NCBI GenBank assembly: GCA_945906725.1
Contig: CAMDRI010000052.1
Location: 1-32,915 of the forward strand
Length of the DNA: 32,915 nucleotides
Direction of reading: 5' to 3'
DNA from: Candidatus Kuenenia stuttgartensis
Lineage (GTDB): Bacteria; Planctomycetota; Planctomycetia; Planctomycetales; Planctomycetaceae
Shown here: one piece after another, positions 25,251-32,787 of the stretch
Layout: every line of letters starts with the position of its first letter
Numbering within the stretch: position 1 is the first letter of the stretch
Translations under genes and position numbers: made by a program
The notes under the pieces: generated by a model
What the model was told of the DNA's origin: nothing
Database searches by the model: none
The model's input: only the letters and a program-made list of their open reading frames with translations

Positions 25251-26660
25251 ATGCTGACGATTCTCGATGAAGGCGTTTCACTGTGCGACCGCGTCAACCG
25301 ACGCGAGTGGTTGCGTGTCGGCAGCCTCGGCGCGGGAGGTTTGTCACTCTCGCATTTACTGGCCGCGAAGAACGCGTCCCGAGCGGCCAGCGGAACCGGT
25401 CGCGCGGCGTCGTTCGGAAAAGCGAAATCGGTGATCCTGTTTTGGCTGACGGGCGGAGCACCACAGCACGAGACTTGGGATCCGAAGCCGGATGCTCCTG
25501 CCGAGATTCGCGGCTCGTTTGGTCCGATCGCGTCGCAGACTCCCGGCCTGTTCGTTGGCGAGTTAATGCCGCGCGTCGCCAAGTTGACCGACAAGATCGC
25601 CACGCTGCGAGCGGTCGTCACCGGCGACAACGCGCACTCATCGAGCGGCTACCAAATGCTGACCGGCGTGCCGCACATTCCGCTCAGCGCCGAGAGCGTG
25701 ACGTCGAAGGCTCCGAACCTGTGGCCGTGCGCCGATTCGATCGTGCGCTCGCTGCGACCCGTGCGAAACGGCTTGCCACCGTCAGTCGTGCTGCCGGAAC
25801 ACATTTGGAACGACGGAAACTTTCCGTGGCCGGGACAGGACGCCGGGTTCCTCGGCAACAAGGCTGATCCCTGGCTAATTCACTGCGATCCCACCTCGCC
25901 ACAGTTCCGAGTCCCCGATCTGTCATTCCCCGAAGAGATCACCTCGCTGCGATTCGATGCGCGTCGGAGTCTGCTGGAACAAGTCAATCGTCATCTCGAT
26001 ACGACTCTGCAAGGGGGATCGGTTCAACGCTTCAACGACGACGCTCAACAGGCGATCGGCTTGCTGAGCGCATCCGCCGCGCGGCGAGCGTTCGATCTGT
26101 CGCAAGAACCAGACTCGGTGCGCGACCGCTACGGCCATTCGCGATACGCTCAGAGTGTGTTGCTGGCACGGCGATTGGTCGAGTCGGGCGTCTCGATCGT
26201 CCGCATCAACTGGACGCGGATCAAAGACCAACCGAATCAAGGTGGCTGGGACACCCACGCAACTCACGCGAAGGCGCTGCAAACTTTGCTGATGCCAATC
26301 ATGGATCAGTGCTACTCAGCGCTGCTCGAAGATTTGTCCGAGCGCGGCCTGCTCGACGAAACGTTGGTCGTGTGGCTGGGTGAATTCGGGCACACGCCGA
26401 AGATCAACGGCAACGCCGGTCGCGATCACTGGGGCAACTGCTTCTCGATTGCTCTGGCCGGCGGAGGAATTCGCGGCGGAGTCGTCCACGGTGCCTCCGA
26501 CAAAGACGCCGCGTTTCCGATCGAAGGCCGAGTCACTCCGGCCGACATGCTCGCGACCATCTATCACTGCCTCGGCTACGCGCCCGACACCGAGATGCAC
26601 GACACGGTCGGCCGCCGGTTCCCAATCAGTCGCGGCGACGTCATCGAGGCGGTGCTGTGA
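25251..26660 (+). CDS. DUF1501 family protein, Tat-exported
   Basis: A 469-aa member of the DUF1501 family, common in planctomycetes beside PSD1 and sulfatase genes and related in fold to sulfatase-like hydrolases. The twin-arginine segment NRREWLRVGSLGAGGLSLSHLL lies at residues 16-37. Family blocks follow: LFWLTGGAPQHETWDPKP, NAHSSSGYQMLTGVPH, DLSQEPDSVRDRYG, GGWDTHATH, LGEFGHTPKINGNAGRDHWG, and a C-terminal LATIYHCLGY. The ATG at 25251 has gggagg 5 bases upstream, which decides it over the GTG at 25245. A small membrane protein gene starts 1 base after the stop, so this is the first gene of a four-gene operon. A truncated paralogue lies at 31622-32768. Confidence 0.94.
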   Translation: MLTILDEGVSLCDRVNRREWLRVGSLGAGGLSLSHLLAAKNASRAASGTGRAASFGKAKSVILFWLTGGAPQHETWDPKPDAPAEIRGSFGPIASQTPGLFVGELMPRVAKLTDKIATLRAVVTGDNAHSSSGYQMLTGVPHIPLSAESVTSKAPNLWPCADSIVRSLRPVRNGLPPSVVLPEHIWNDGNFPWPGQDAGFLGNKADPWLIHCDPTSPQFRVPDLSFPEEITSLRFDARRSLLEQVNRHLDTTLQGGSVQRFNDDAQQAIGLLSASAARRAFDLSQEPDSVRDRYGHSRYAQSVLLARRLVESGVSIVRINWTRIKDQPNQGGWDTHATHAKALQTLLMPIMDQCYSALLEDLSERGLLDETLVVWLGEFGHTPKINGNAGRDHWGNCFSIALAGGGIRGGVVHGASDKDAAFPIEGRVTPADMLATIYHCLGYAPDTEMHDTVGRRFPISRGDVIEAVL

Positions 26661-26661
26661 C

Positions 26662-26949
26662 ATGAACGCGACCAAAGCTGTGCTGATGATTGTTGCCTCG
26701 GTCGTGATTTTCACGATGTTGGGTGGAGCTGTTGGTTTTGGACTGGGGCGATTTGCCCCGAATTATTATCGCACGATCGCTCGTGCCGGTGGTGATCCTG
26801 GGTTTGATCCGCTGTCGTTTGGAATCGGCCAAGGAGTCACACAGGGACTGACCGCCGGAATCGCGGTTGGAGTCGTTTTGGCTGTCGTGCTTGCGTGGCT
26901 GGAGTCTCGGTTACCTGCGAAAACGCTGACTACCAAGTCTGAGGAGTGA
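26662..26949 (+). CDS. Small inner-membrane protein, 95 aa
   Basis: ATG at 26662, one base after the DUF1501 stop, so it is translationally coupled. Two hydrophobic segments are visible: residues ~6-30 (AVLMIVASVVIFTMLGGAVGF) and ~57-82 (GVTQGLTAGIAVGVVLAVVLAW). They are rich in Gly and separated by a short loop containing ARAGGDPGFDP. The C-terminus is polar. No family is recognised. The longer frame back to 26380 lies inside DUF1501 and is not real. The Shine-Dalgarno of the next gene overlaps its last codons. Confidence 0.8.
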   Translation: MNATKAVLMIVASVVIFTMLGGAVGFGLGRFAPNYYRTIARAGGDPGFDPLSFGIGQGVTQGLTAGIAVGVVLAVVLAWLESRLPAKTLTTKSEE

Positions 26950-26952
26950 GAG

Positions 26953-27315
26953 TTGAACGAATACGTCGAACCGCTCGGAATGCGAGTGTTGATTCGTAAG
27001 GATGAAGGTCGCCAGAAGACACGCGGCGGCATCGTGCTGCCGGATCACGCCGAGATTCCGACCATCACCGGCCGCGTCGTCGAGGTGAGCGTGCAGGTCC
27101 AGCGTGATCACGACTTCCCGATCGAGAAGTACGACAAAGTGCTGTTCCATCCGAAGAACGCGATCCCCGTCGACTTCGAGCAAACCAACGTGCTGTTCGT
27201 CGTCCCGGTGGCAGACATCGTCGCCGTCTTCCGTCGCACCCCCGAACCGAAGCGCGGGACCACCGCGGAACTGGATGATCTCGATTCCGCCGATGGCGAG
27301 TTGGCCGAAGAATGA
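26953..27315 (+). CDS. GroES-like co-chaperonin, orphan
   Basis: A 120-aa protein with the GroES fold pattern: EPLGMRVLIRKDEG at the start, a mobile-loop-like segment RQKTRGGIVLPDHAEIPTITG at residues ~17-37, VVEVSVQVQRDHDFPIEKYDKVLF, and a closing VPVADIVAVF strand. An acidic tail of about 24 residues (PEPKRGTTAELDDLDSADGE) extends past the usual end near residue 95. The TTG at 26953 is the likely start because a strong GAGGAG lies about 7 bases upstream, overlapping the end of the preceding gene. No groEL is adjacent; instead the gene overlaps hemG by 4 bases (ATGA). It may be a second, specialised GroES. Confidence 0.85.
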   Translation: MNEYVEPLGMRVLIRKDEGRQKTRGGIVLPDHAEIPTITGRVVEVSVQVQRDHDFPIEKYDKVLFHPKNAIPVDFEQTNVLFVVPVADIVAVFRRTPEPKRGTTAELDDLDSADGELAEE

Positions 27316-28766
27316 ACCGCATCGCGATCATCGGCGGCGGCATCTCCGGCCTCTCAGCCGCGCTGCGAGTTCATGAACTCGCGGCCGAACAACGGCGCGA
27401 CGTGCAAATCACGCTGCTCGAAGCCTCGGATCGACTGGGTGGCGTGCTGCAAACTGAGCAGATCGGCGAGTACCTCGTCGAACACGCCGCCGACATGTGG
27501 ATCACCAACAAGTCCGAGGCGATGCAACTCTGCGAGAAGCTCGGACTCACCGAGCGGCTGATCCCGACGAACGCGCAATTTCGCAAATCGCTCGTCCTGC
27601 GAAACGGTAAAGCACACCCGGTTCCCGAAGGTTTTCAGTTGATGGTGCCAGAGCAAGCCTGGCCGATGGTCCGCTCGCCGCTGTTGAGCTGGCGCGGCAA
27701 GCTACGGTTGCTCGCAGAAGCGTTCGTCCGATCCCGCCGTGACGGAGCCGACGAGAGCCTCGCCGATTTCGTCCGTCGCCGCTGCGGAGATGAAACGTTC
27801 GAGCGACTCGTGCAACCGCTTGTCGGAGGTATTTACACCGCCGACCCCGAGAAGCTCAGCCTGAAGGCGACGTTGCCGCGCTTCATCGAGATGGAACAAG
27901 AACACGGAAGCCTTATTCGAGCCTCGCGGCATCAGCCGCGCGATCGCTCACGCAATGAGTCTTCAGGTACCAGCGGCGCTCGATATGGCTTGTTCGTGAG
28001 TCTGGCGAATGGCATCGAGGAATTGGTCTCGACGTTGTCTCGCCGAGTCGCCGAATTCGCTGACGTTCGTTGCAGCACCTCGGTTCGCGCCGTGCGACCG
28101 GCTGATGCCTTGAACGTGGGATGGGCACTCTTGCCCGTCTCCGCTTGCACGAACGCGGATGGGCAGGAGTGTCCATCCTACGAACACTTCGATGCCGTCA
28201 TCCTCGCTGTGCCATCATTCATCGCGGCGAGCTTGCTTGCCAACGAATGCCCAACGCTGTCCGCCGAACTGAAACGCATCGAATACGCCTCGACCGTCGT
28301 CGTGGCCAGCGGGCACAAGCTAGCGGATATCGAACATCCACTCGATGCCTTCGGCCTCGTCATCCCACACATCGAGCGACGTAAGGTGCTGGCCGTCTCC
28401 TTCACCAGCCGCAAGTTTCCCGGACGAGCACCCGATGGTCACGTCCTGCTCCGCACGTTCATCGGCGGAGCCTTGCAGCCGGAACTCTGCGACCTTGACG
28501 ATACAGCAGTTTTGGAACTTGTCCGTCGCGAACTGCATGAACTGCTCGGAGCGCGCGGGGAACCGGACTTCGTCAACGTATACCGACACACACGGGCGAT
28601 GCCGCAATACTACGTCGGTCATCTCGACCTCATCGCACGCATTCAAACTGCCGTTGCGCAATTCTCCGGATTGGCGCTCGCTGGAAACTACTTGGCTGGC
28701 GTCGGCATCCCCGATTCCATCGCCAGCGGCGAAGCGGCTGCCGGGCAGGTCATGAAGCGTTTGTAG
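27312..28766 (+). CDS. hemG: Protoporphyrinogen/coproporphyrinogen oxidase (HemG/HemY family) with in-frame palindromic insert
   Basis: A 484-aa FAD enzyme that oxidises protoporphyrinogen IX (or coproporphyrinogen III) to the porphyrin, a late haem step. The FAD-binding N-terminus is IAIIGGGISGLSAALRVHEL, with LLEASDRLGG about 30 residues later. Further family blocks are LVEHAADMWI, LVQPLVGGIYTADPEKLSLKATLP, YGLFVSLANGIEELV and the C-terminal LAGNYLAGVGIPDSIASGEAAA. Residues ~269-290 (VGWALLP...GQECPSY) do not belong to the family: they are coded by a 65-bp palindromic repeat inserted without breaking the frame just before HFDAVILAVPS. The start ATG overlaps the GroES-like stop. The older symbol hemY, and cgoX, are used for the same family. 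Confidence 0.94.
   Translation: MNRIAIIGGGISGLSAALRVHELAAEQRRDVQITLLEASDRLGGVLQTEQIGEYLVEHAADMWITNKSEAMQLCEKLGLTERLIPTNAQFRKSLVLRNGKAHPVPEGFQLMVPEQAWPMVRSPLLSWRGKLRLLAEAFVRSRRDGADESLADFVRRRCGDETFERLVQPLVGGIYTADPEKLSLKATLPRFIEMEQEHGSLIRASRHQPRDRSRNESSGTSGARYGLFVSLANGIEELVSTLSRRVAEFADVRCSTSVRAVRPADALNVGWALLPVSACTNADGQECPSYEHFDAVILAVPSFIAASLLANECPTLSAELKRIEYASTVVVASGHKLADIEHPLDAFGLVIPHIERRKVLAVSFTSRKFPGRAPDGHVLLRTFIGGALQPELCDLDDTAVLELVRRELHELLGARGEPDFVNVYRHTRAMPQYYVGHLDLIARIQTAVAQFSGLALAGNYLAGVGIPDSIASGEAAAGQVMKRL
28117..28181. repeat. Palindromic peptide-coding element, copy A (inside hemG)
   Basis: A near-palindrome: the left arm begins gtgggatgggcactcttgcc and the right arm ends ggcaggagtgtccatcctac, with a ~12-base variable centre. 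Translated in the hemG frame it gives VGWALLP...DGQECPSY; the opposite strand gives VGWTLLP...DGQECPSH. The same arms occur at 30597-30658. Confidence 0.88.
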
Positions 28767-28815
28767 CGACGACTCATCCATGTTTTCCACAGCGTCTAGA
28801 ACCGCGTGCCAGGCT

Positions 28816-30282
28816 TCAAATCGGCCTCTTCGTGTGCCAGTCGGTCGCACGTTCAAACATACGAGCGGCGCGAAGAAGTTTTTCTTCCTCGAACGGCGCG
28901 GCGAGGAGTTGCAGGCCGATGGGGAGGCCGTTGGAACTGAGGCCGCAGCAGAGCGACAGCCCGGGGATGCCGGCGAGGTTCGCGCTGATCGTGTAGATGT
29001 CTGAGAGGTACATCGCCAGCGGATCGTTGACCAACTCGCCTAGCCGGAACGCGGGGGTCGGGGCGATCGGGGAGGCGAGGACGTCGCAACGCTCGAACGC
29101 GGCGTCGAAGTCGCGGCGGATCAGGCGGCGGACTTTCAACGCCTTCAGGTAATAGGCATCGTAGTAGCCGGCCGAGAGCGCGTAGGTGCCGAGCATGATG
29201 CGGCGTTTCACCTCCGCTCCGAAGCCCTCGCCGCGACTGGCCGAGTACATGTCGATCAGGTTGTCGAACTTCGCTGCGCGATGCCCGTAATGTACGCCAT
29301 CGAACCGAGCCAGATTGCTCGACGCCTCGGACGCCGCGATCAAGTAGTACGTCGCGATGGCGTACTTCGAGTGCGGTAGCGACAGCTCGACGATCTCCGC
29401 ACCGAGCGACCGGTACACGTCGAGCGACTGCTTGATCGCCGCTTCGACTTCGCGGTCGAGTCCCTCGACGAAGTGCTCGCGAGCGATGCCGACTCGCAGC
29501 CCGGTCAGTCTGCCAGGGGCGGACTCGACGGTTTGCGAATACTCCGGCACCGGCCGATCCACGCTGGTCGAATCGCGGTCGTCGTGACCGGAGATGACCT
29601 CCAACAACAAAGCCGCGCTGGCGACATCGGTCGCGAATGGGCCGATCTGATCGAGCGAACTCGCATAGGCGATCAGCCCGTACCGCGAGACTCGGCCATA
29701 CGTCGGCTTCATTCCGACGACTCCGCAGAAGCCGGCCGGTTGGCGAATCGAACCGCCCGTGTCGGAGCCGAGCGACAGCGGCACCATTCGCGCGGCAACG
29801 GCCGCCGCCGATCCGCCGCTGGAGCCGCCGACGGTGTGCTCCAAGTTCCACGGATTGCGGGTGACTTGAAACGCCGAGTTCTCCGTCGAAGACCCCATCG
29901 CGAACTCATCGAGGTTCGTCTTGCCGACAATCACCGCGTCGGCCGCTTTGAGTTTCTCGACGACTCCCGCGTCATACGGCGGGACGAAGTTTTCGAGGAT
30001 GCGACTGGCACACGTCGTCTTCAGGCCGAGCGTGCACATGTTGTCTTTGATTGCGATTGGCAGCCCGGCGAGCTTGCCGACTGGCTGACCGGCTTTGCGT
30101 CTCTCGTCAATTGCCTTGGCCTGAGCGATCGCGGCATCGGCGTTCGTCGAGAGGAAGGCACGGATGTTTGCGTCCTGTGCCGTGATGGCGTCGAGCGATA
30201 CTTCGGTCAATTCGACAGAGGTCACGTCCCCGCGATTCAAACGGGCAATCAATTCGATGGAGGAAGTCGAGAGCACGGACAT
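28816..30282 (-). CDS. gatA: Asp-tRNA(Asn)/Glu-tRNA(Gln) amidotransferase subunit A
   Basis: GatA releases ammonia from glutamine for the GatCAB complex, which converts Glu-tRNA(Gln) or Asp-tRNA(Asn) to the amide. It is an amidase-signature enzyme. The catalytic triad is visible as Lys79 in LPIAIKDN, Ser154 in [13 protein letters not shown] and Ser178 in [12 protein letters not shown], the same numbering as in well-studied GatA proteins. The product is 488 aa, the usual length. The ATG at 30282 has GAGGGG 6-11 bases upstream, overlapping the gatC stop codon region; the frame extends to 30489, but that part lies in gatC. gatB is not in the window. The gene ends about 50 bases from the convergent hemG. 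Confidence 0.96.
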   Translation of the reverse strand: MSVLSTSSIELIARLNRGDVTSVELTEVSLDAITAQDANIRAFLSTNADAAIAQAKAIDERRKAGQPVGKLAGLPIAIKDNMCTLGLKTTCASRILENFVPPYDAGVVEKLKAADAVIVGKTNLDEFAMGSSTENSAFQVTRNPWNLEHTVGGSSGGSAAAVAARMVPLSLGSDTGGSIRQPAGFCGVVGMKPTYGRVSRYGLIAYASSLDQIGPFATDVASAALLLEVISGHDDRDSTSVDRPVPEYSQTVESAPGRLTGLRVGIAREHFVEGLDREVEAAIKQSLDVYRSLGAEIVELSLPHSKYAIATYYLIAASEASSNLARFDGVHYGHRAAKFDNLIDMYSASRGEGFGAEVKRRIMLGTYALSAGYYDAYYLKALKVRRLIRRDFDAAFERCDVLASPIAPTPAFRLGELVNDPLAMYLSDIYTISANLAGIPGLSLCCGLSSNGLPIGLQLLAAPFEEEKLLRAARMFERATDWHTKRPI

Positions 30283-30286
30283 CGCG

Positions 30287-30586
30287 TTACCCCTCTTCCA
30301 GAATCTGCGGGACAACGAAGTATTTTCCGTCCGTCTTCGGAGCATTCGACAATGCGGCAACTCGTGGCAACGACGGACGCACTTCATCGTCCCGGAAGAC
30401 GTTGGCGATGTCGGCGACATGCGCCATTGGTTCGACGGCAGACGTATCGAGTTCGTTGAGCAACTCGACGTAACCGAGCACTTGGCCAAGCTGCGTTGTG
30501 AAAAGGTCGAGTTCCGTGTCGGACAGTTTCAACCGTGCGAGGTGTGCGACTTTTTTGACGATTTCTTTCGTGAGGAGTTCGGCCAT
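30287..30586 (-). CDS. gatC: Asp/Glu-tRNA amidotransferase subunit C
   Basis: GatC is the small belt-like subunit that holds GatA and GatB together. The 99-aa product has the family helices [22 protein letters not shown] and [26 protein letters not shown], then [11 protein letters not shown] and the C-terminal [11 protein letters not shown]. The ATG at 30586 has GGAG about 6 bases upstream. The frame stays open another 26 codons into the palindromic repeat at 30597-30658, so automated callers could choose a false long start within the repeat. gatA follows after 4 bases. Confidence 0.95.
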   Translation of the reverse strand: MAELLTKEIVKKVAHLARLKLSDTELDLFTTQLGQVLGYVELLNELDTSAVEPMAHVADIANVFRDDEVRPSLPRVAALSNAPKTDGKYFVVPQILEEG

Positions 30587-30596
30587 GAGTCGCTCC

Positions 30597-30658
30597 GTAG
30601 GATGGGCACTCTTGCCCCTCCGCTTGGAAGACAAGGACGGGCAGGAGTGCCCATCCTC
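30597..30658. repeat. Palindromic peptide-coding element, copy B (upstream of gatC)
   Basis: The arms gtaggatgggcactcttgcc and ggcaggagtgcccatcctcc are nearly identical to copy A; the centre differs. On the plus strand it reads VGWALLP...DGQECPSS and on the minus strand GGWALLP...EGQECPSY. It starts directly beside the gatC Shine-Dalgarno (30591-30596) and is followed on the far side by the rpmB terminator. Confidence 0.88.
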
Positions 30659-30661
30659 CAA

Positions 30662-30694
30662 CACAAAAACCCGGCTCCGTGAGAAGCCGGGTTT
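30662..30694 (-). terminator. Terminator after rpmB
   Basis: Read on the minus strand, a perfect 10-bp stem aaacccggct/agccgggttt (30685-30694 and 30667-30676) with an 8-base loop continues into T residues (five in a row including the stem end). It lies about 28 bases after the rpmB stop and separates rpmB from gatC. Confidence 0.82.
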
Positions 30695-30722
30695 GAGAGA
30701 ATCAAGATCGACGGTTGCTCGA

Positions 30723-30989
30723 TTAGTTGTTTTCCATCAGCGTGAACGGCTTGCGCTTGACGCTCTTGCGAACAACTCCGCTGCGGATGCACTTAGTGCA
30801 AACGCGAGAGGTCGTGGCCCCACCTTCCGGCTTCTCAATGTGGACGGTCTGGAGATTGATGAAGTAATGGCGTTTGGTGATGCCGGTCGTCTTGCGGCCG
30901 TTGCCGCCCAGGTATTTGGCCTTGCCACGTTCGATCTTGGAGTTACCTCGGCCAGCAGTTCGTTTGCAAATGTCACACATCAGACTCAT
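30723..30989 (-). CDS. rpmB: 50S ribosomal protein L28
   Basis: L28 is a small basic protein of the large ribosomal subunit. From the ATG at 30989 the product is 88 aa. The family blocks are CDICKRTAGRGN, TKRHYFINLQTVHI and VCTKCIRSGVVRKS. Both CxxC pairs are kept (Cys5/Cys8 and Cys64/Cys67), so this is the zinc-binding form of L28. An earlier in-frame start at 30998 is possible but less like the family; an AAGGG lies upstream. A terminator follows. Confidence 0.95.
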   Translation of the reverse strand: MSLMCDICKRTAGRGNSKIERGKAKYLGGNGRKTTGITKRHYFINLQTVHIEKPEGGATTSRVCTKCIRSGVVRKSVKRKPFTLMENN

Positions 30990-31103
30990 GACGATCACAC
31001 CCTTTTTGAGACGGAAATCTTCCCTGCATTTCGCTTTGAGAGGCGGGAGTATATTGCCCCGCCACCGACTTGCAAGACCCGGAACGGCTGCCGTTTCACC
31101 TGA

Positions 31104-31571
31104 TCAGTCGGCCTGCGTTTTACCGACAGAATCGTCCAGTTCGGTCAGTCGCTGCCCGATGACTTTCGACAGCTTCGCAAACGCGGCCTTGGCTTCCGCC
31201 CGATCGGAAGTCACGAGGTTGGTAGTCTCACCGGGTTCGTTCCGCAGGTCGTAGAGTTCGTCGCGGTCGGTATTCAAAAAATCGAGTTTTAGTTTCCATT
31301 CGGACGTGCGGTAGCTGCGCATGTCGGCCCGCATAGTGTGCTGCACACTGAATTCCGAGTAGAGATCGTCGGAGCGATCGAAGGCTCCTTCGCCGCGCAG
31401 CAAGTTGAGGACACTACGTCCACGGATCGTTGTCTCGCCGGGCGCGGCAACTCCCGCCGCTTCGAGCAGCGTTGGGAACCATTCGAGATGTCTCACCGTC
31501 CGGCTGATGATTCTCCCGGCCGGGATCGACTTCGGCCAACGGATGGTTGAGAACGGTTGAGAGCCAAACAA
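31104..31571 (-). pseudogene. Sulfatase remnant (C-terminal part only)
   Basis: The frame encodes 155 residues that match only the end of a formylglycine sulfatase: IRWPKSIPAGR, then ISRTVRHLEWFPTLLEAAGV, RGRSVLNLLRGE, TSEWKLKLDFLNTDRDELYDLRNEPGETTNL. The entire catalytic N-terminal two-thirds, including the metal-binding Asp pair and the C-x-P-x-R motif, is missing. Just 50 bases separate it from the end of the DUF1501 remnant, where an intact sulfatase would have begun, so an internal deletion is likely. It could still be transcribed, but it cannot be an active sulfatase. Confidence 0.85.
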
Positions 31572-31573
31572 AG

Positions 31574-31594
31574 CCCGGCGATGACATCACCGGG
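31574..31594. terminator. Hairpin between the DUF1501 and sulfatase remnants
   Basis: The arms cccggcgatg and catcaccggg (one mismatch) touch around a single base. Read on the minus strand it is followed by ctttgttt, so it may end DUF1501 transcripts. The T tract is interrupted, so termination is only possible. Confidence 0.4.
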
Positions 31595-31621
31595 ACGTCA
31601 AGCCCTTATTGTCTCGGCGCC

Positions 31622-32768
31622 CTAGAGTATCTCTTCAATCACCCGGCCGCGGCTAATGGGGAGCGGGCGGCCTTCGGTGTCGTGGAGTTCGGTTTCGGGG
31701 GCGTACCCGAGACAATGAAACACCGTCGCCAACAGGTCACGCGGTTCGACGGCTCCGGTGACGGGGTAGGCGGCTTGCCAATCGGACTTGCCATGCACCG
31801 TACCGCCGCGGACGCCGCCACCGGCAAGTGAGATGGCGAAGCATTGTCCCCAATGGTCGCGGCCGGCATTCCCGTTGAACTTCGGCGTGTGACCGAATTC
31901 GCCGACCCACAGGACCAGCGTTTCATCCAACAGGCCGCGGTCCGCCAGATCGGTCAGCAGCGCGGAATAGGCCTGGTCCATCCACGGCATCAGGTACCGT
32001 TTCAGCAGGTCGTTGTGATTGCTGTGCGTATCCCAACTGCCGTCGTTCGGTTCGTTGTCGACGCGGCACCAGTTGATCTGCACCAGCGACACACCCGCTT
32101 CCACCAACCGGCGAGCTAACAGCACGCTTTGCGCCCAGCGGGTGCGGCCATACCGGTCGCGTGTGGCGTCCGTCTCTTGCGAGAGATCAAAGGCCAGCCG
32201 GGCTTTCGAGCCACCTAACAGTCCGAGCGCCTGCTGCGTCTGGCGATTCAGGCCGGAGACCGCCGGGGATTCCGAAATGCGATCCAGATGATGATTCACC
32301 TGGTCCAGCAGCGCGAGGCGGCGTTGAAAGCGGAGTTCCGGGATTTCGTCCGGCAGCGCGAGATCAGGAATCTTGAATTGCGGCTGCGACGGATCGCAGG
32401 TCAGCAGCCACGGATCGTACTTCGGCCCCAGCACGCCGCCGATCTGCCCCGGCCAGGGAATTTGCCCCATGTTGGCGATGCGGTTGGGGAGCGTGGTGGC
32501 CGCTGGCAACGGGCGCTGCGATTGCCGCGTGACGAACTTCGCGACCGATCCCCAATGCGGGGCCAGATTCGGTGGTTTGGAGACGACGCTTTCCGCGTTG
32601 AGCGGAATATGCGGCACGCCCGTCATCATCTGATAGCCGCTCGACGAATGGGCGTTGTCATTCGTGACCATGGCCCTGAGCACGGCGATCTTGTCGGTCA
32701 GCGTCGCCGTCAACGGCATCAGTTCGCCGATGGACAGCCCGGGCGTTTTGGTAGCGATGGCGCCGAAC
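31622..32768 (-). pseudogene. DUF1501 protein gene, 5' part cut off by an insertion element
   Basis: About 380 residues align block by block with the intact DUF1501 protein at 25251-26660: FGAIATKTPGLSIGELMP, NAHSSSGYQMMTGVPHIPL, DLSQETDATRDRYG, GSWDTHSNH, VGEFGHTPKFNGNAGRDHWGQ, TVFHCLGYAPETELHD. The first ~90 residues, with the Tat signal and the WLTGGAPQHETWDPKP block, are absent. Similarity stops exactly at 32768, where an IS4-family terminal repeat begins. A TTG at 32785, inside the element, would allow a fused frame, but it would lack export and N-terminal sequence. Confidence 0.88.
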
Positions 32769-32787
32769 CTGTCGTTTATACACAACT
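32769..32787. repeat. Terminal inverted repeat of the IS4-family element
   Basis: The 19-bp end is ctgtcgtttatacacaact. The transposase stop codon (32776-32778) lies inside it, as also happens at one end of IS50. Confidence 0.75.
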
